This document shows positions 23,147-31,434 of a stretch of 38,619 nucleotides of DNA, in pieces; the stretch's first letter is position 1, and every line of letters starts with the position of its first letter. The position numbers and the translations under genes were made by a program. Origin of the DNA: a virus; the IMG/VR virus record IMGVR_UViG_3300046532_001831, positions 1 to 38,619 of that record, one strand, 5' to 3'. The notes under the pieces were generated by a model. The model was given only the letters and a program-made list of their open reading frames with translations. It ran no database searches and was not told the origin of the DNA.

Positions 23147-24730
23147 ATGGTACAACCTACAAATGAGGGTTACCTAGGTAATAACCTTATTAAAAGAAAT
23201 GGTATAGAACACCAATATACCGAGACGGAGCTTGCAGAATACATGAAGTGTTCTGTAGACCCATGTCATTTCATTGAAAATTATTGTCAAATAATTTCCT
23301 TGGATGAGGGTATGGTTCCATTCAAGCTTCGTGGGTATCAAGATAAATTAATTAAACACTACGATACAAACAGATTTAACGTAGTTCTTGCATCACGTCA
23401 GAGTGGTAAGTCAATCACATCATGTGCATACTTATTATGGTTCTTAGTGTTTCATCCCGAAGTAACTGTAGCCGTTCTTGCAAACAAAGGTGCAATTGCA
23501 AGGGAGATGATTGCACGTATTGTTACCATGCTAGAATCTGTTCCGTTCTTTTTACAGCCCGGCGTTAAGATTCTCAACAAAGGTTCGATAGAATTTGCAA
23601 ACGACTCGAAGGTCGTGGCAGCTGCAACATCTTCAAGTTCGATTCGTGGTATGTCTATTAACTTACTATATCTAGATGAGTTTGCATTCGTAGAAGACGC
23701 TGCAACCTTCTATACTGCAACATATCCAGTTGTTACCTCGGGTAAAAACTCCAAGGTTATCATTACCTCTACTGCAAACGGTGTGGGTAATATGTTTCAT
23801 AAGATATATGAGAGTGCAGTACACCAACAATCAGAGTATAAAGACTTCCTTATTAGTTGGTATGATGTGCCAGGCAGAGATGAAGAGTGGAAGAAACAGA
23901 CCATTGCAAACACATCAGAAGCACAGTTTGAACAAGAGTATGGCAACTCATTCCTAGGAACTGGTAACACTCTTATTAATAGTAATACACTATTAGAGAT
24001 GAAAGCAGTTGAAGGTGAATGGATGAAAGACGGTTTCACTATGTATAATAGACCACAAGAGGGTCACGAGTACATAGTTACAGTCGATGTTGCAAAGGGT
24101 AGAGGCATGGATTGGTCTACATTTACTATCTTCGATGTGTCCACACAACCCTTTAAACAGGTTGCTGTGTACCGAGATAACATGATAAGTCCCCTTCTCT
24201 TCCCCGATATTATAAATAAGTTTGTAACACCTTATAATAAACCAATTGTAATAATTGAAAATAACAATGAAGGTGCTATGGTGGCGAATCAATTGCACTA
24301 TGATATAGAGTACGATAACGTTTTTACACAAGGTTTTGCTAAGGCAGAGGACATTGGAGTTACAATGTCAAGGAAGATAAAACGTATCGGTTGTTCTACA
24401 ATGAAAGAGTTGTTAGAAGAACATAGATTAGAACTAGTAGATAGACCCACAATCACGGAGCTCATGACCTTTATAAATAAAGGGAATAGTTTTGAAGCGG
24501 ATAGGGGATATCACGATGACATGGTAATGAATATCGTCATGTTTAGTTGGTTTATCACAACAGAATATTTCTATCATTTGACAGATACACAAGTTAAAGA
24601 CTTGTTGTATGCTGAACAACAGAAGATAATCCAAGACGACTTGCTACCAGCAGGTGTCTTTGGAGAAGGGAACCCCGAAGAGGTTTCCTTTGTTGACAGC
24701 GAAGGTGATAGATGGTACACAAAACATTAA
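23147..24730 (+). CDS. 17: Terminase large subunit gp17-like (ATPase-nuclease)
   Basis: A 527-residue protein (T4 gp17 is 610). The packaging ATPase shows Walker A at 82-89 (ASRQSGKS), Walker B at ~171-178 (INLLYLDE, with D177 and E178) and coupling motif TSTANG (~208). The C-terminal RNase H-like nuclease has its acidic residues at D314 (VTVDVAKGRG), E371 (IENNNEG) and D457/D458 (HDDMVMN). It drives DNA into the prohead and cuts concatemers. Two TATAAATA strings (24211-24218 and 24472-24479) fall inside the coding region. All catalytic motifs are intact. Confidence 0.95.
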   Translation: MVQPTNEGYLGNNLIKRNGIEHQYTETELAEYMKCSVDPCHFIENYCQIISLDEGMVPFKLRGYQDKLIKHYDTNRFNVVLASRQSGKSITSCAYLLWFLVFHPEVTVAVLANKGAIAREMIARIVTMLESVPFFLQPGVKILNKGSIEFANDSKVVAAATSSSSIRGMSINLLYLDEFAFVEDAATFYTATYPVVTSGKNSKVIITSTANGVGNMFHKIYESAVHQQSEYKDFLISWYDVPGRDEEWKKQTIANTSEAQFEQEYGNSFLGTGNTLINSNTLLEMKAVEGEWMKDGFTMYNRPQEGHEYIVTVDVAKGRGMDWSTFTIFDVSTQPFKQVAVYRDNMISPLLFPDIINKFVTPYNKPIVIIENNNEGAMVANQLHYDIEYDNVFTQGFAKAEDIGVTMSRKIKRIGCSTMKELLEEHRLELVDRPTITELMTFINKGNSFEADRGYHDDMVMNIVMFSWFITTEYFYHLTDTQVKDLLYAEQQKIIQDDLLPAGVFGEGNPEEVSFVDSEGDRWYTKH

Positions 24731-24780
24731 TTAGAGTTAAAGAGTTGTTAAAGTATTGCTATTAGTAGGAATATAAAAGT

Positions 24781-24788
24781 TATAAATA
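24781..24788 (+). promoter_or_regulatory. Late promoter box TATAAATA for the tail sheath gene
   Basis: Perfect TATAAATA 39 bases before the ATG at 24828, with ACAGGAG (24814-24820) as a strong ribosome site. The same arrangement, including the ACAGGAGAAAAA ribosome segment, stands before gp22. Confidence 0.85.
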
Positions 24789-24827
24789 AAACAGTAAACA
24801 ACTTTTTACATTAACAGGAGAAAAAGT

Positions 24828-26822
24828 ATGGCATTTCAAGTATCACCAGGCGTACAGGTCAAAGAGGTTGACCTTACAAATGTTGTACCAGCAGTATCAA
24901 GCACAACTGGTGCATTCGCTGGGACATTCCAATGGGGCCCTGTTGATGAAGTTAAGACAGTTTCAGATACGAAGGGTTTAGTCGATGAGTTTTCAGAACC
25001 AGCTAATACTAACGCTGGGGCAGAAGACTTCTATACAGCAGAAGCATTTTTAAGATACGGTTCATCATTAAGAGTAGTTAGAGTTAACTCCACAGGTTTG
25101 TTTAGTGCAAACGCAGGTGGCAGTTCAACTTCATTACTTAAAAATCATGATGAATACGTTCAATCATACGAGAGTGGAGCTCTCGGTGGAACAGTAGGTA
25201 AATGGGTAGCAAGATGTGCTGGTTCTTTAGGTAATTCACTTAAAGTTTCAGTATGTGGTGGGCCAGATGCTTATTACAAAGCGTCCAAAACAACACTCGG
25301 TGCAGCGGAGGCAGCAGGTCAAACTGCTATTACTCTTGCAAGTGGTGGTGGTGCGTTATTGAAGGTTAGAGACCTTGTAACATTCGGTGCAACAACTCAA
25401 CAATATCGAATCACAGCAATCAACACAGACGTGATAACAATCGAAGCATTAGGTCAACCAGCAGGAACAGGACTTATTGCATCATTTTCAAGTGGTTCAC
25501 AGGTCAATAGATACTGGGAATATTATGCATCATTCGATAAAGCTCCAGCTAAATCTGCATCAGCAACGACTGCTGGCGGAAGTGCTGACGAGATTCACGT
25601 AGTCGTTGCAGACGAAGACGGTACAATTACAGGAACACCTCATGCAATTTTAGAAACTTACGGATTTGTATCTCTTGCGTCTGACGCAAAAGACTCAAGT
25701 GGTGAGTCTAACTATTACAAAAAAGTAATAGGTTCTAAATCTGACTGGGTATTCTGGGCATACCATTCAACAGCAATGGTTGCTACTGCAAACGAAGACA
25801 GAACACACGCAGTTTCAATCGGAACTGTATTCGGTAGACCAACATTGCCTGAGACTACGTCTCTAGCAAATGGTGCTAACGGAAGAACACCAACAGCAGC
25901 TCAGAAGTACGGTGCATGGGAAGACCATTTCAAAGATGGACAAACTTCAGACATCTCATTCTTAATTACTGGTTCTTCAAGAACAGACAACGGAAGTGGA
26001 ACAGACCAAGATATTCTTGCAGACTGGACTACATTAGCAAACCAAGCAGTATTAATCTGTGAAGGTAGAAAGGATTGTATTGCAATCATTTCCCCAAGAC
26101 GTGCAGACGTAGTTGGTGTGACTTCAGAGTCAACACAGTCAACTAACGTTATCACAACTGCTAACACTATGTCATCAAGTTCATATGCCGTAATAGACAG
26201 CGGATGGACATACCAATATGACCGTTACAACGATAAGTACTGTTACGTACCTGCTAACGGACATACAGCAGGCATAATGGCAAGGTCTGACCTACTAAGA
26301 GATGCATGGTTCTCACCAGCAGGATTCTCAAGAGGACAGTACCTAGGAATTACTAAACTTGCGTTTAACCCTTCACAAGCATCTAGAGATGACTTGTACA
26401 GAGCAAGAGTTAATCCAGTAGTAACATTCCCAGGCCAAGGAACAATTCTTTACGGTGACAAGACAGCATTAACTTCTCCATCAGCATTTGATAGAATTAA
26501 TGTCAGAAGATTATTCATAGTATTAGAAAAGGCAATATCAACAGCTGCTAAAGCACAACTCTTTGAATTCAATGATGCATTCACAAGAGCTCAATTTAGA
26601 AGTACTGTAGAACCTTTCCTAAGAGATGTAAAAAACAGAAGAGGACTAGTAGATTTCTCAGTAGTTTGTGACGAAACAAACAACACTGACTCGGTCATCG
26701 ATAGAAATGAATTTGTATGTTCTATCTTTGTGAAACCTTCTAGAAGTATTAACTTTATCACTCTTAACTTCGTGGCTGCAAGGTCGGGTGTTGAGTTTAG
26801 TGAAATTTATGGTGCAGTTTAA
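24828..26822 (+). CDS. 18: Contractile tail sheath gp18-like
   Basis: A 664-residue protein (T4 gp18 is 659). The opening FQVSPGVQVKEVDLTNVVP and ATGAFAGTFQWGPVDEV are the sheath signature, and the C-terminal domain has NVRRLFIVLEKAIS, TRAQFRSTVEPFLRDVKNRR and ending FIVARSGVEFSEIYGAV in pattern. Subunits stack around the tube and contract during injection. This is one of the most abundant virion proteins, matching its strong late promoter and ribosome site. The middle domain (~100-400) is beta-rich and variable, as usual. Confidence 0.95.
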   Translation: MAFQVSPGVQVKEVDLTNVVPAVSSTTGAFAGTFQWGPVDEVKTVSDTKGLVDEFSEPANTNAGAEDFYTAEAFLRYGSSLRVVRVNSTGLFSANAGGSSTSLLKNHDEYVQSYESGALGGTVGKWVARCAGSLGNSLKVSVCGGPDAYYKASKTTLGAAEAAGQTAITLASGGGALLKVRDLVTFGATTQQYRITAINTDVITIEALGQPAGTGLIASFSSGSQVNRYWEYYASFDKAPAKSASATTAGGSADEIHVVVADEDGTITGTPHAILETYGFVSLASDAKDSSGESNYYKKVIGSKSDWVFWAYHSTAMVATANEDRTHAVSIGTVFGRPTLPETTSLANGANGRTPTAAQKYGAWEDHFKDGQTSDISFLITGSSRTDNGSGTDQDILADWTTLANQAVLICEGRKDCIAIISPRRADVVGVTSESTQSTNVITTANTMSSSSYAVIDSGWTYQYDRYNDKYCYVPANGHTAGIMARSDLLRDAWFSPAGFSRGQYLGITKLAFNPSQASRDDLYRARVNPVVTFPGQGTILYGDKTALTSPSAFDRINVRRLFIVLEKAISTAAKAQLFEFNDAFTRAQFRSTVEPFLRDVKNRRGLVDFSVVCDETNNTDSVIDRNEFVCSIFVKPSRSINFITLNFVAARSGVEFSEIYGAV

Positions 26823-26834
26823 GGAGTATAAAAC

Positions 26835-27332
26835 ATGGCAACAATAGACCAATTTAAAGCACAACTAATCGGTGGTGGCCCAAGAGCAAACCGTTTTAGA
26901 GTATTCTTACCAAGAGCTGGAAACAATATCGAGTTCATGTGTAAAGGTGCAAACATCCCAGCTGCAACACTAGGTGAAGTTGTGATTCCTTTCAGAGGAC
27001 ACAACCTTAAGTTAGCAGGAGAAAGAACTTTTGCTGACTGGTCAGTAACTATCATCAATGACATGGAATTTTCAGCAAGAACTGCTCTAGAAGCATGGCA
27101 GATGGAAATCCAAGCAATGGATAGTGGCGAAGGTGCTACGACAACAGACTACTTACTAAGTAGAGCGTTTGTAGAACAGTTAAATAAAGATGACTCCGTA
27201 CTGGCGAGATATGAGTTCTTCAACATGTTCCCTAAAAACATCGGTGAAATAGCGTTAAGTTATGAAACAGTAGATGCTTTAGAAGAGTTCACAGTTGATT
27301 TGACCTTCTCTCACTGGGAAAGAGTTCTTTAA
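26835..27332 (+). CDS. 19: Tail tube protein gp19-like
   Basis: A 165-residue protein (T4 gp19 is 163). It begins MATIDQFKAQLIGGGPRANR and has FRVFLPRAGNNIEFMCKGAN followed by IPAATLGEVVIPFRGHNLKL, the typical start of the tube fold. The end has FFNMFPKNIGEIALSYETVD, which matches the PxxIxxIxLSYE pattern near the C-terminus of gp19. It forms the inner tube that passes DNA. A ribosome site AAGGAG precedes the ATG. A small hairpin, CCACT-TTTA-AGTGG (27348-27361), follows the gene and abuts the next late box. Confidence 0.93.
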   Translation: MATIDQFKAQLIGGGPRANRFRVFLPRAGNNIEFMCKGANIPAATLGEVVIPFRGHNLKLAGERTFADWSVTIINDMEFSARTALEAWQMEIQAMDSGEGATTTDYLLSRAFVEQLNKDDSVLARYEFFNMFPKNIGEIALSYETVDALEEFTVDLTFSHWERVL

Positions 27333-27361
27333 CAAGAGTGAAAAACACCACTTTTAAGTGG

Positions 27362-27369
27362 TATAAATA
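27362..27369 (+). promoter_or_regulatory. Late promoter box TATAAATA, leaderless type
   Basis: TATAAATA with five bases (TTAGT) before the ATG at 27375. It directly follows a short inverted repeat at 27348-27361. Confidence 0.78.
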
Positions 27370-27374
27370 TTAGT

Positions 27375-28901
27375 ATGGAAATTTTAGGATTTGAAATATC
27401 TCGTAAAAGAGATGACTTACGAACAAAGGAGTTGCCTCGAGCACCTTCTTTTGTTCCACCAGTTGACGATGATGGGACACCTGTCATTCAACAACAAAGT
27501 GGTTTCGTATCGGGTGGAGCATATGGTGCTTACATCGATATGGAAGGCGGTATCAAGAATGAGGCAGAACTCATTCGTCGATATCGTGAGATATCTTTGG
27601 TGCCAGAGTGTGACTCTGCAATTGAAGATATCATTAATGAGTGTATCACTTCGGATAGTGCCGATAGGATAGTGTCACTCGACCTCAGAGATGTGAAACT
27701 CTCTGACAGTATCAAAGGAAAGATACAAGACGAGTTTTATAATATCTTATCAATGATGAAGTTCAATCAGAACTCTCATGAAATATTTCGAAAATGGTAC
27801 GTGGATGGAAGAGTATACTTCCATAAAGTTGTCGACGCTCAAAATACTAAAAAAGGTATAGTCGACTTAAGGAACATTGACCCTATTAAAATTAAGAAGG
27901 TCAGAAACATTGAAAAGGAAAGAGACCCTAAGACTAAGGTTGAAAGAGTTTCAAAGATAGAAGAGTTCTTCGTATTCAATGATAAAGGATTTGATAAGTC
28001 CAGTGCAGCGGAAGGAAATACTGTACGAATTGCACCCGAGGCGGTTACATATACGACTTCGGGATTACTTGACTACACTAAAAATGTAGTTATAGGGTAT
28101 CTGCACAAAGCATTGAAGACTGCAAACCAGTTATCAATGATGGAAGATGCACTTGTTATTTACAGAATATCAAGGGCTCCTGAAAGAAGAATATTCTACA
28201 TAGACGTAGGTAACCTTCCAAAGGCAAAGGCAGAACAGTATCTTGCTGATGTAATGAACCGATACAAGAACAAGTTGGTTTACAATGCAGATACAGGTGA
28301 AATCAAAGATGATAGAAAACATATGAGTATGTTGGAAGATTTTTGGTTACCGAGAAGAGAAGGTGGTAGAGGAACGGAGATTACTACATTGCCAGGCGGA
28401 CAAAACCTAGCAGATATAGATGATATAGAATACTTCAAGAAGAAGTTATATCAGTCTCTAAACGTACCTTCATCTAGAATGGAAGCAGACAATGGATTTA
28501 ACATGGGTCGTGCTTCAGAGATTTCTAGAGATGAACTTAAGTTTAATAAGTTCACAAACAGACTTCAAAAGAAGTTTGCAAGAGTTTTTACAGACGTTCT
28601 TCATACACAATTAGTGTTGAAGGAAATAGTAACTGGTGATGAGTTCGATAAATTTAAGGACTTTCTCCAGTATGATTTTACAACCGACAACCATTTTACA
28701 GAGTTGAAGGATGCAGAGATTTTAAGAGAGAGGTTAGATACTCTTTCTCAAGCTTCTGAATATGTTGGTAAGTACTACTCCGACGATTACGTTAGAAAGT
28801 ACATACTAAGACAGACAGAAGAAGACATTAAAATCATCGATGCTCAGATTGCTAAAGAAGGCAGTTCAGAGGATGAAGATGAAGATGACAGTGGTTTTTA
28901 G
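27375..28901 (+). CDS. 20: Portal protein gp20-like
   Basis: A 508-residue protein (T4 gp20 is 524). Typical blocks include YGAYIDMEGGIKNEAELIRR, REISLVPECDSAIEDIINEC, FRKWYVDGRVYFHKVVD, YRISRAPERRIFYIDVGNLP and KLYQSLNVPSSRMEADNGFN. Twelve copies form the portal vertex, through which DNA is packed and to which the neck binds. It ends in an acidic tail (SSEDEDEDDSGF). Its own leaderless late promoter starts the head gene block. Confidence 0.95.
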   Translation: MEILGFEISRKRDDLRTKELPRAPSFVPPVDDDGTPVIQQQSGFVSGGAYGAYIDMEGGIKNEAELIRRYREISLVPECDSAIEDIINECITSDSADRIVSLDLRDVKLSDSIKGKIQDEFYNILSMMKFNQNSHEIFRKWYVDGRVYFHKVVDAQNTKKGIVDLRNIDPIKIKKVRNIEKERDPKTKVERVSKIEEFFVFNDKGFDKSSAAEGNTVRIAPEAVTYTTSGLLDYTKNVVIGYLHKALKTANQLSMMEDALVIYRISRAPERRIFYIDVGNLPKAKAEQYLADVMNRYKNKLVYNADTGEIKDDRKHMSMLEDFWLPRREGGRGTEITTLPGGQNLADIDDIEYFKKKLYQSLNVPSSRMEADNGFNMGRASEISRDELKFNKFTNRLQKKFARVFTDVLHTQLVLKEIVTGDEFDKFKDFLQYDFTTDNHFTELKDAEILRERLDTLSQASEYVGKYYSDDYVRKYILRQTEEDIKIIDAQIAKEGSSEDEDEDDSGF

Positions 28902-28905
28902 GAGA

Positions 28906-28913
28906 TATAAATA
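28906..28913 (+). promoter_or_regulatory. TATAAATA touching the gp67-like start
   Basis: TATAAATA ends right before the ATG at 28914. A transcript from it would start inside that gene and serve the genes after it (29093, 29379). GGAG (28901-28904) overlaps as the ribosome site for 28914. It may be a real internal promoter or chance. Confidence 0.4.
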
Positions 28914-29090
28914 ATGAGTAGTGAAATAGCAAAACAAATAGTAGACCAAATACAAAATGGTCAATTGGAAGCTGCAAAGGGTTCTATCGGAGATGGAATT
29001 AAAGTAGCAGCTGCTGATGCAGTCGACATGAAACGAGTTAATGCTCAAGTCGATTGGATGGATGCACCACAGGAACCTACAGGAGAGTAG
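28914..29090 (+). CDS. 67: Prohead core protein gp67-like (58 residues)
   Basis: A 58-residue protein, MSSEIAKQIVDQIQNGQLEA then DGIKVAAADAVDMKRVNAQV, ending MDAPQEPTGE. GGAG lies nine bases before the ATG. Its place between portal and prohead protease is that of T4 gene 67, whose product is a small internal core protein needed for head shape and cut by the protease. T4 gp67 is longer (80 residues) and more acidic, so the name rests mostly on gene order plus the small helical character. Confidence 0.6.
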   Translation: MSSEIAKQIVDQIQNGQLEAAKGSIGDGIKVAAADAVDMKRVNAQVDWMDAPQEPTGE

Positions 29091-29092
29091 AG

Positions 29093-29401
29093 TTGAAAAG
29101 TTTTAAAGCATTACAATTTGAGTTGAACGAGGCAAAAATAAAGTTGCCTAGTGGTTCAAAAGAACTCAAAACGGATGTTGCAAAACTTGGTGGTAAGAAA
29201 GTATCTATTGCATACGTGCAAAACAAGAAGAACAAAGTTGATGTGTATGTGGATGGTAGACTCTTTAGTGGTGATGCATCATATAAAGATTTAAAATCTG
29301 CAGAGAAAGAAATGAAAGACATCAAAGCAGTAATGAAAACAATGGCCGAAGAAGGTATACAAATCGAGGAGATTATAGATGAAATTAATATCAGAGTATA
29401 A
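29093..29401 (+). CDS. 68: Prohead core protein gp68-like
   Basis: A 102-residue protein from a TTG at 29093, read as MKSFKALQFELNEAKIKLPS. I chose the TTG because ACAGGAGAG (29079-29087) lies just before it; the frame runs on upstream inside the gp67-like gene but without a ribosome site. It is lysine-rich with an RLFSGDASYKDLKSAEKEMK helix near the end. Position between 67 and 21 equals that of T4 gene 68, another prohead core component. Its stop overlaps the protease start by 23 bases. The sequence alone would not give the name. Confidence 0.55.
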   Translation: MKSFKALQFELNEAKIKLPSGSKELKTDVAKLGGKKVSIAYVQNKKNKVDVYVDGRLFSGDASYKDLKSAEKEMKDIKAVMKTMAEEGIQIEEIIDEINIRV

Positions 29402-30032
29402 CGACTATCAGATGAGTCCAGTAATCATCGAAGAGAATGCTAAGGGCCAAAAAGAATACTTCATAGAAGGAGTATTCATGCAATCAGAAATTAAGAATCG
29501 TAACGGAAGAGTTTATCCTAAAGAGATAATGCAGAAAGAAGTTAACCGTTATAGAAAAGAATTCGTTGAGAAGGATAGAGCATTTGGAGAACTCGGACAT
29601 CCCGAGGGCCCGACTATCAATCTTGACAAAGTGTCTCATTTAATTACATCTTTAGAAGAAGATGGTAACAATTATATTGGACGTGCAAAGATTTTGAGCA
29701 CACCAAACGGTCAGATTGTAAGAAATCTAATCGATGATGGTGCCAAATTAGGTGTATCATCTAGAGGATTAGGTTCCTTAGAAGAAAAAGGTGGTGCTCA
29801 ATACGTAAAAAGTGACTTCCAATTGGCAACAGCAGCCGATATTGTTGCAGACCCATCTGCTCCCGAGGCCTTCGTTGAAGGTATATACGAGGGTGTAGAG
29901 TGGATTATGTCTAACGGTATATTGAAAGCAGTTGATTCAGAGAGCATGAGAACCCAATTAAGGGGTGCTAAACTGAATAAATTAGAAGAAACTAAGTTAA
30001 ATCTATGGAAAAGGTTTGTTGAAAGCCTATAA
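29379..30032 (+). CDS. 21: Prohead protease gp21-like
   Basis: A 217-residue protein (T4 gp21 is 212). It has the assemblin-like serine protease pattern of family S80: the histidine block AFGELGHPEGPTINL (H74), a second histidine at H87 (KVSHLITSL), and the serine block KLGVSSRGLGSL (S127/S128). VFMQSEIKNRNGRVYP is another strongly conserved stretch near residues 32-47. After assembly it cuts scaffold, core and capsid proteins, then itself. The start at 29379 lies within the end of the gp68-like gene, with CGAGGAGA just upstream. Confidence 0.92.
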   Translation: MKLISEYNDYQMSPVIIEENAKGQKEYFIEGVFMQSEIKNRNGRVYPKEIMQKEVNRYRKEFVEKDRAFGELGHPEGPTINLDKVSHLITSLEEDGNNYIGRAKILSTPNGQIVRNLIDDGAKLGVSSRGLGSLEEKGGAQYVKSDFQLATAADIVADPSAPEAFVEGIYEGVEWIMSNGILKAVDSESMRTQLRGAKLNKLEETKLNLWKRFVESL

Positions 30033-30034
30033 CA

Positions 30035-30042
30035 TATAAATA
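30035..30042 (+). promoter_or_regulatory. Late promoter box TATAAATA for scaffold and capsid genes
   Basis: Perfect TATAAATA 28 bases before the ATG at 30071, with ACAGGAGAAAAA as the ribosome site. It likely drives gp22 and gp23 together, up to the terminator at 32771. Confidence 0.85.
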
Positions 30043-30070
30043 AAAAAGTAAACTCAAACAGGAGAAAAAC

Positions 30071-31417
30071 ATGGCAGAGTTAGAAAATAACCTAGAAAGT
30101 ACAGAAGTAGATGTTTCTGAAGTGAAACAGCCTACCGACGGTGCTACAAAAGGTGACGCGAAACCTGTGAAACAAGGTTCATCAGATGCAGAGTCAATTG
30201 GCTCAGGCAAAGTTGAAGTCGTCAAACCTGAAGAAAATCCTGTTGACAAAGCAGTTGCAGCTCAGAAGAAAGCAGAAAATGTCAAAGCCGTAAAGGGTGA
30301 TGCACATCAAAAGAATGCTGATAAAGCTGACAAGCAACCTAAACTTGCAAAAGTTTCAGAAGAAGAAGAAGAATCCAAAGATGTTGTTAAAGCAACTAAG
30401 ATGGAATCAATCAAAGCTATCGTCAACAACATGAAGGAAATGACTAAGGAAGAACTTCAAAGTAGATTTAGTTCTATATCAGAAGAAGAAGTTGACGAGA
30501 CCTTGACTAAAGCAGAAGTAGCAAGAAAAATTGTTGAATCACTAAAGTCTATGGACGAAGAAGCAGTTGCAGAACTTGCTGAAAAGTGGTCAGAAAAAGA
30601 AGAAGAGGAAGAAGAAGTCAAAGAAGAAAACGTTGACGAAGAAACTTCTGCAGAACTCGAAGCAAACCTAGTCGAGATTGAAGTAGAAGACGACCTATCT
30701 AAAATCTCAGAAGCACTAGACCTATCAGATGAAAATGCTGATAAAGCTAGAACAATCTTTAAGGCTGCAGTCTCATCTAAAATAGAAGAGATTAAAGAGT
30801 CTTTAGAATCACAATATTCAGAAGAATTAAAATCCTCAGTGGAAAAAATCAAAGCTGACCTTGCGGAAGGCGTTGACAAATATCTTTCATATGTTGCAGA
30901 AGAGTGGACGAAAGAAAACGAACTTGCAATAGAAAGAGGATTGAGAGCAGAGATGACAGAAAACTTTATCGATGGATTGAAAACATTGTTCACAGAACAT
31001 TATGTTGACGTTCCCGAAGATAAGTATAATGTTATCGATGAACTCGCAAATCGTCTCGACGAGATGGAACAGAAACTTGATGGTGAAGTCAGTAGAAATA
31101 TTGATGTCACAGAAGAGTTAGATGCCCTCAAGAGAAGTAACGTGGTAAAGACAGCTGGTGACAGTTTGTCCGAATCACAAAAAGAGAAGCTAGAATCATT
31201 ATCAAATGGTGTGGACTTCAAAGACGAGGCAGACTTCGCTGAGAAGATTGCTGAAATCGCAGAAGCATATTTCCCATCAATTGATGTTGATAAACTAGTT
31301 GAGGATACTATTGTAGAAGAAGGAACAGGGGAGATTTCTGAAAAGAAAGAACCTAAACTTGCTCCCGATATGCAACAGTACACTCAAGCAATAACTAAAC
31401 TAAAACCATTAGGTTAA
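30071..31417 (+). CDS. 22: Prohead scaffold protein gp22-like
   Basis: A 448-residue protein, very acidic and helical, much longer than T4 gp22 (269). Residues 1-110 are a low-complexity Lys/Glu/Ala/Val part. Residues ~170-215 contain runs of glutamate. The conserved scaffold-like core lies around residues 210-400: LSDENADKARTIFKAAVSSK, ESQYSEELKSSVEKIKADLA, then VDKYLSYVAEEWTKENELAI and LRAEMTENFIDGLKTLFTEH, a block I associate with gp22 of T4-like phages. It shapes the prohead and is cut up by gp21. It lies 17 bases before the capsid gene. Confidence 0.88.
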   Translation: MAELENNLESTEVDVSEVKQPTDGATKGDAKPVKQGSSDAESIGSGKVEVVKPEENPVDKAVAAQKKAENVKAVKGDAHQKNADKADKQPKLAKVSEEEEESKDVVKATKMESIKAIVNNMKEMTKEELQSRFSSISEEEVDETLTKAEVARKIVESLKSMDEEAVAELAEKWSEKEEEEEEVKEENVDEETSAELEANLVEIEVEDDLSKISEALDLSDENADKARTIFKAAVSSKIEEIKESLESQYSEELKSSVEKIKADLAEGVDKYLSYVAEEWTKENELAIERGLRAEMTENFIDGLKTLFTEHYVDVPEDKYNVIDELANRLDEMEQKLDGEVSRNIDVTEELDALKRSNVVKTAGDSLSESQKEKLESLSNGVDFKDEADFAEKIAEIAEAYFPSIDVDKLVEDTIVEEGTGEISEKKEPKLAPDMQQYTQAITKLKPLG

Positions 31418-31434
31418 TTTAAAGGAAAAATAAA

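Noticed and set aside
24211-24479. Two TATAAATA strings inside the terminase gene, with others at 623-630 and 22466-22473.
   Set aside because: They lie inside coding sequence with no gene start just after. They are more likely chance in A+T-rich DNA, and they show that the motif alone does not prove a promoter.
30457-30993. Reverse-strand serine-rich frame of 178 codons in the scaffold gene.
   Set aside because: Antisense of Glu/Lys-rich codons (GAA/GAG read as TTC/CTC); the sense gene is firmly the scaffold.
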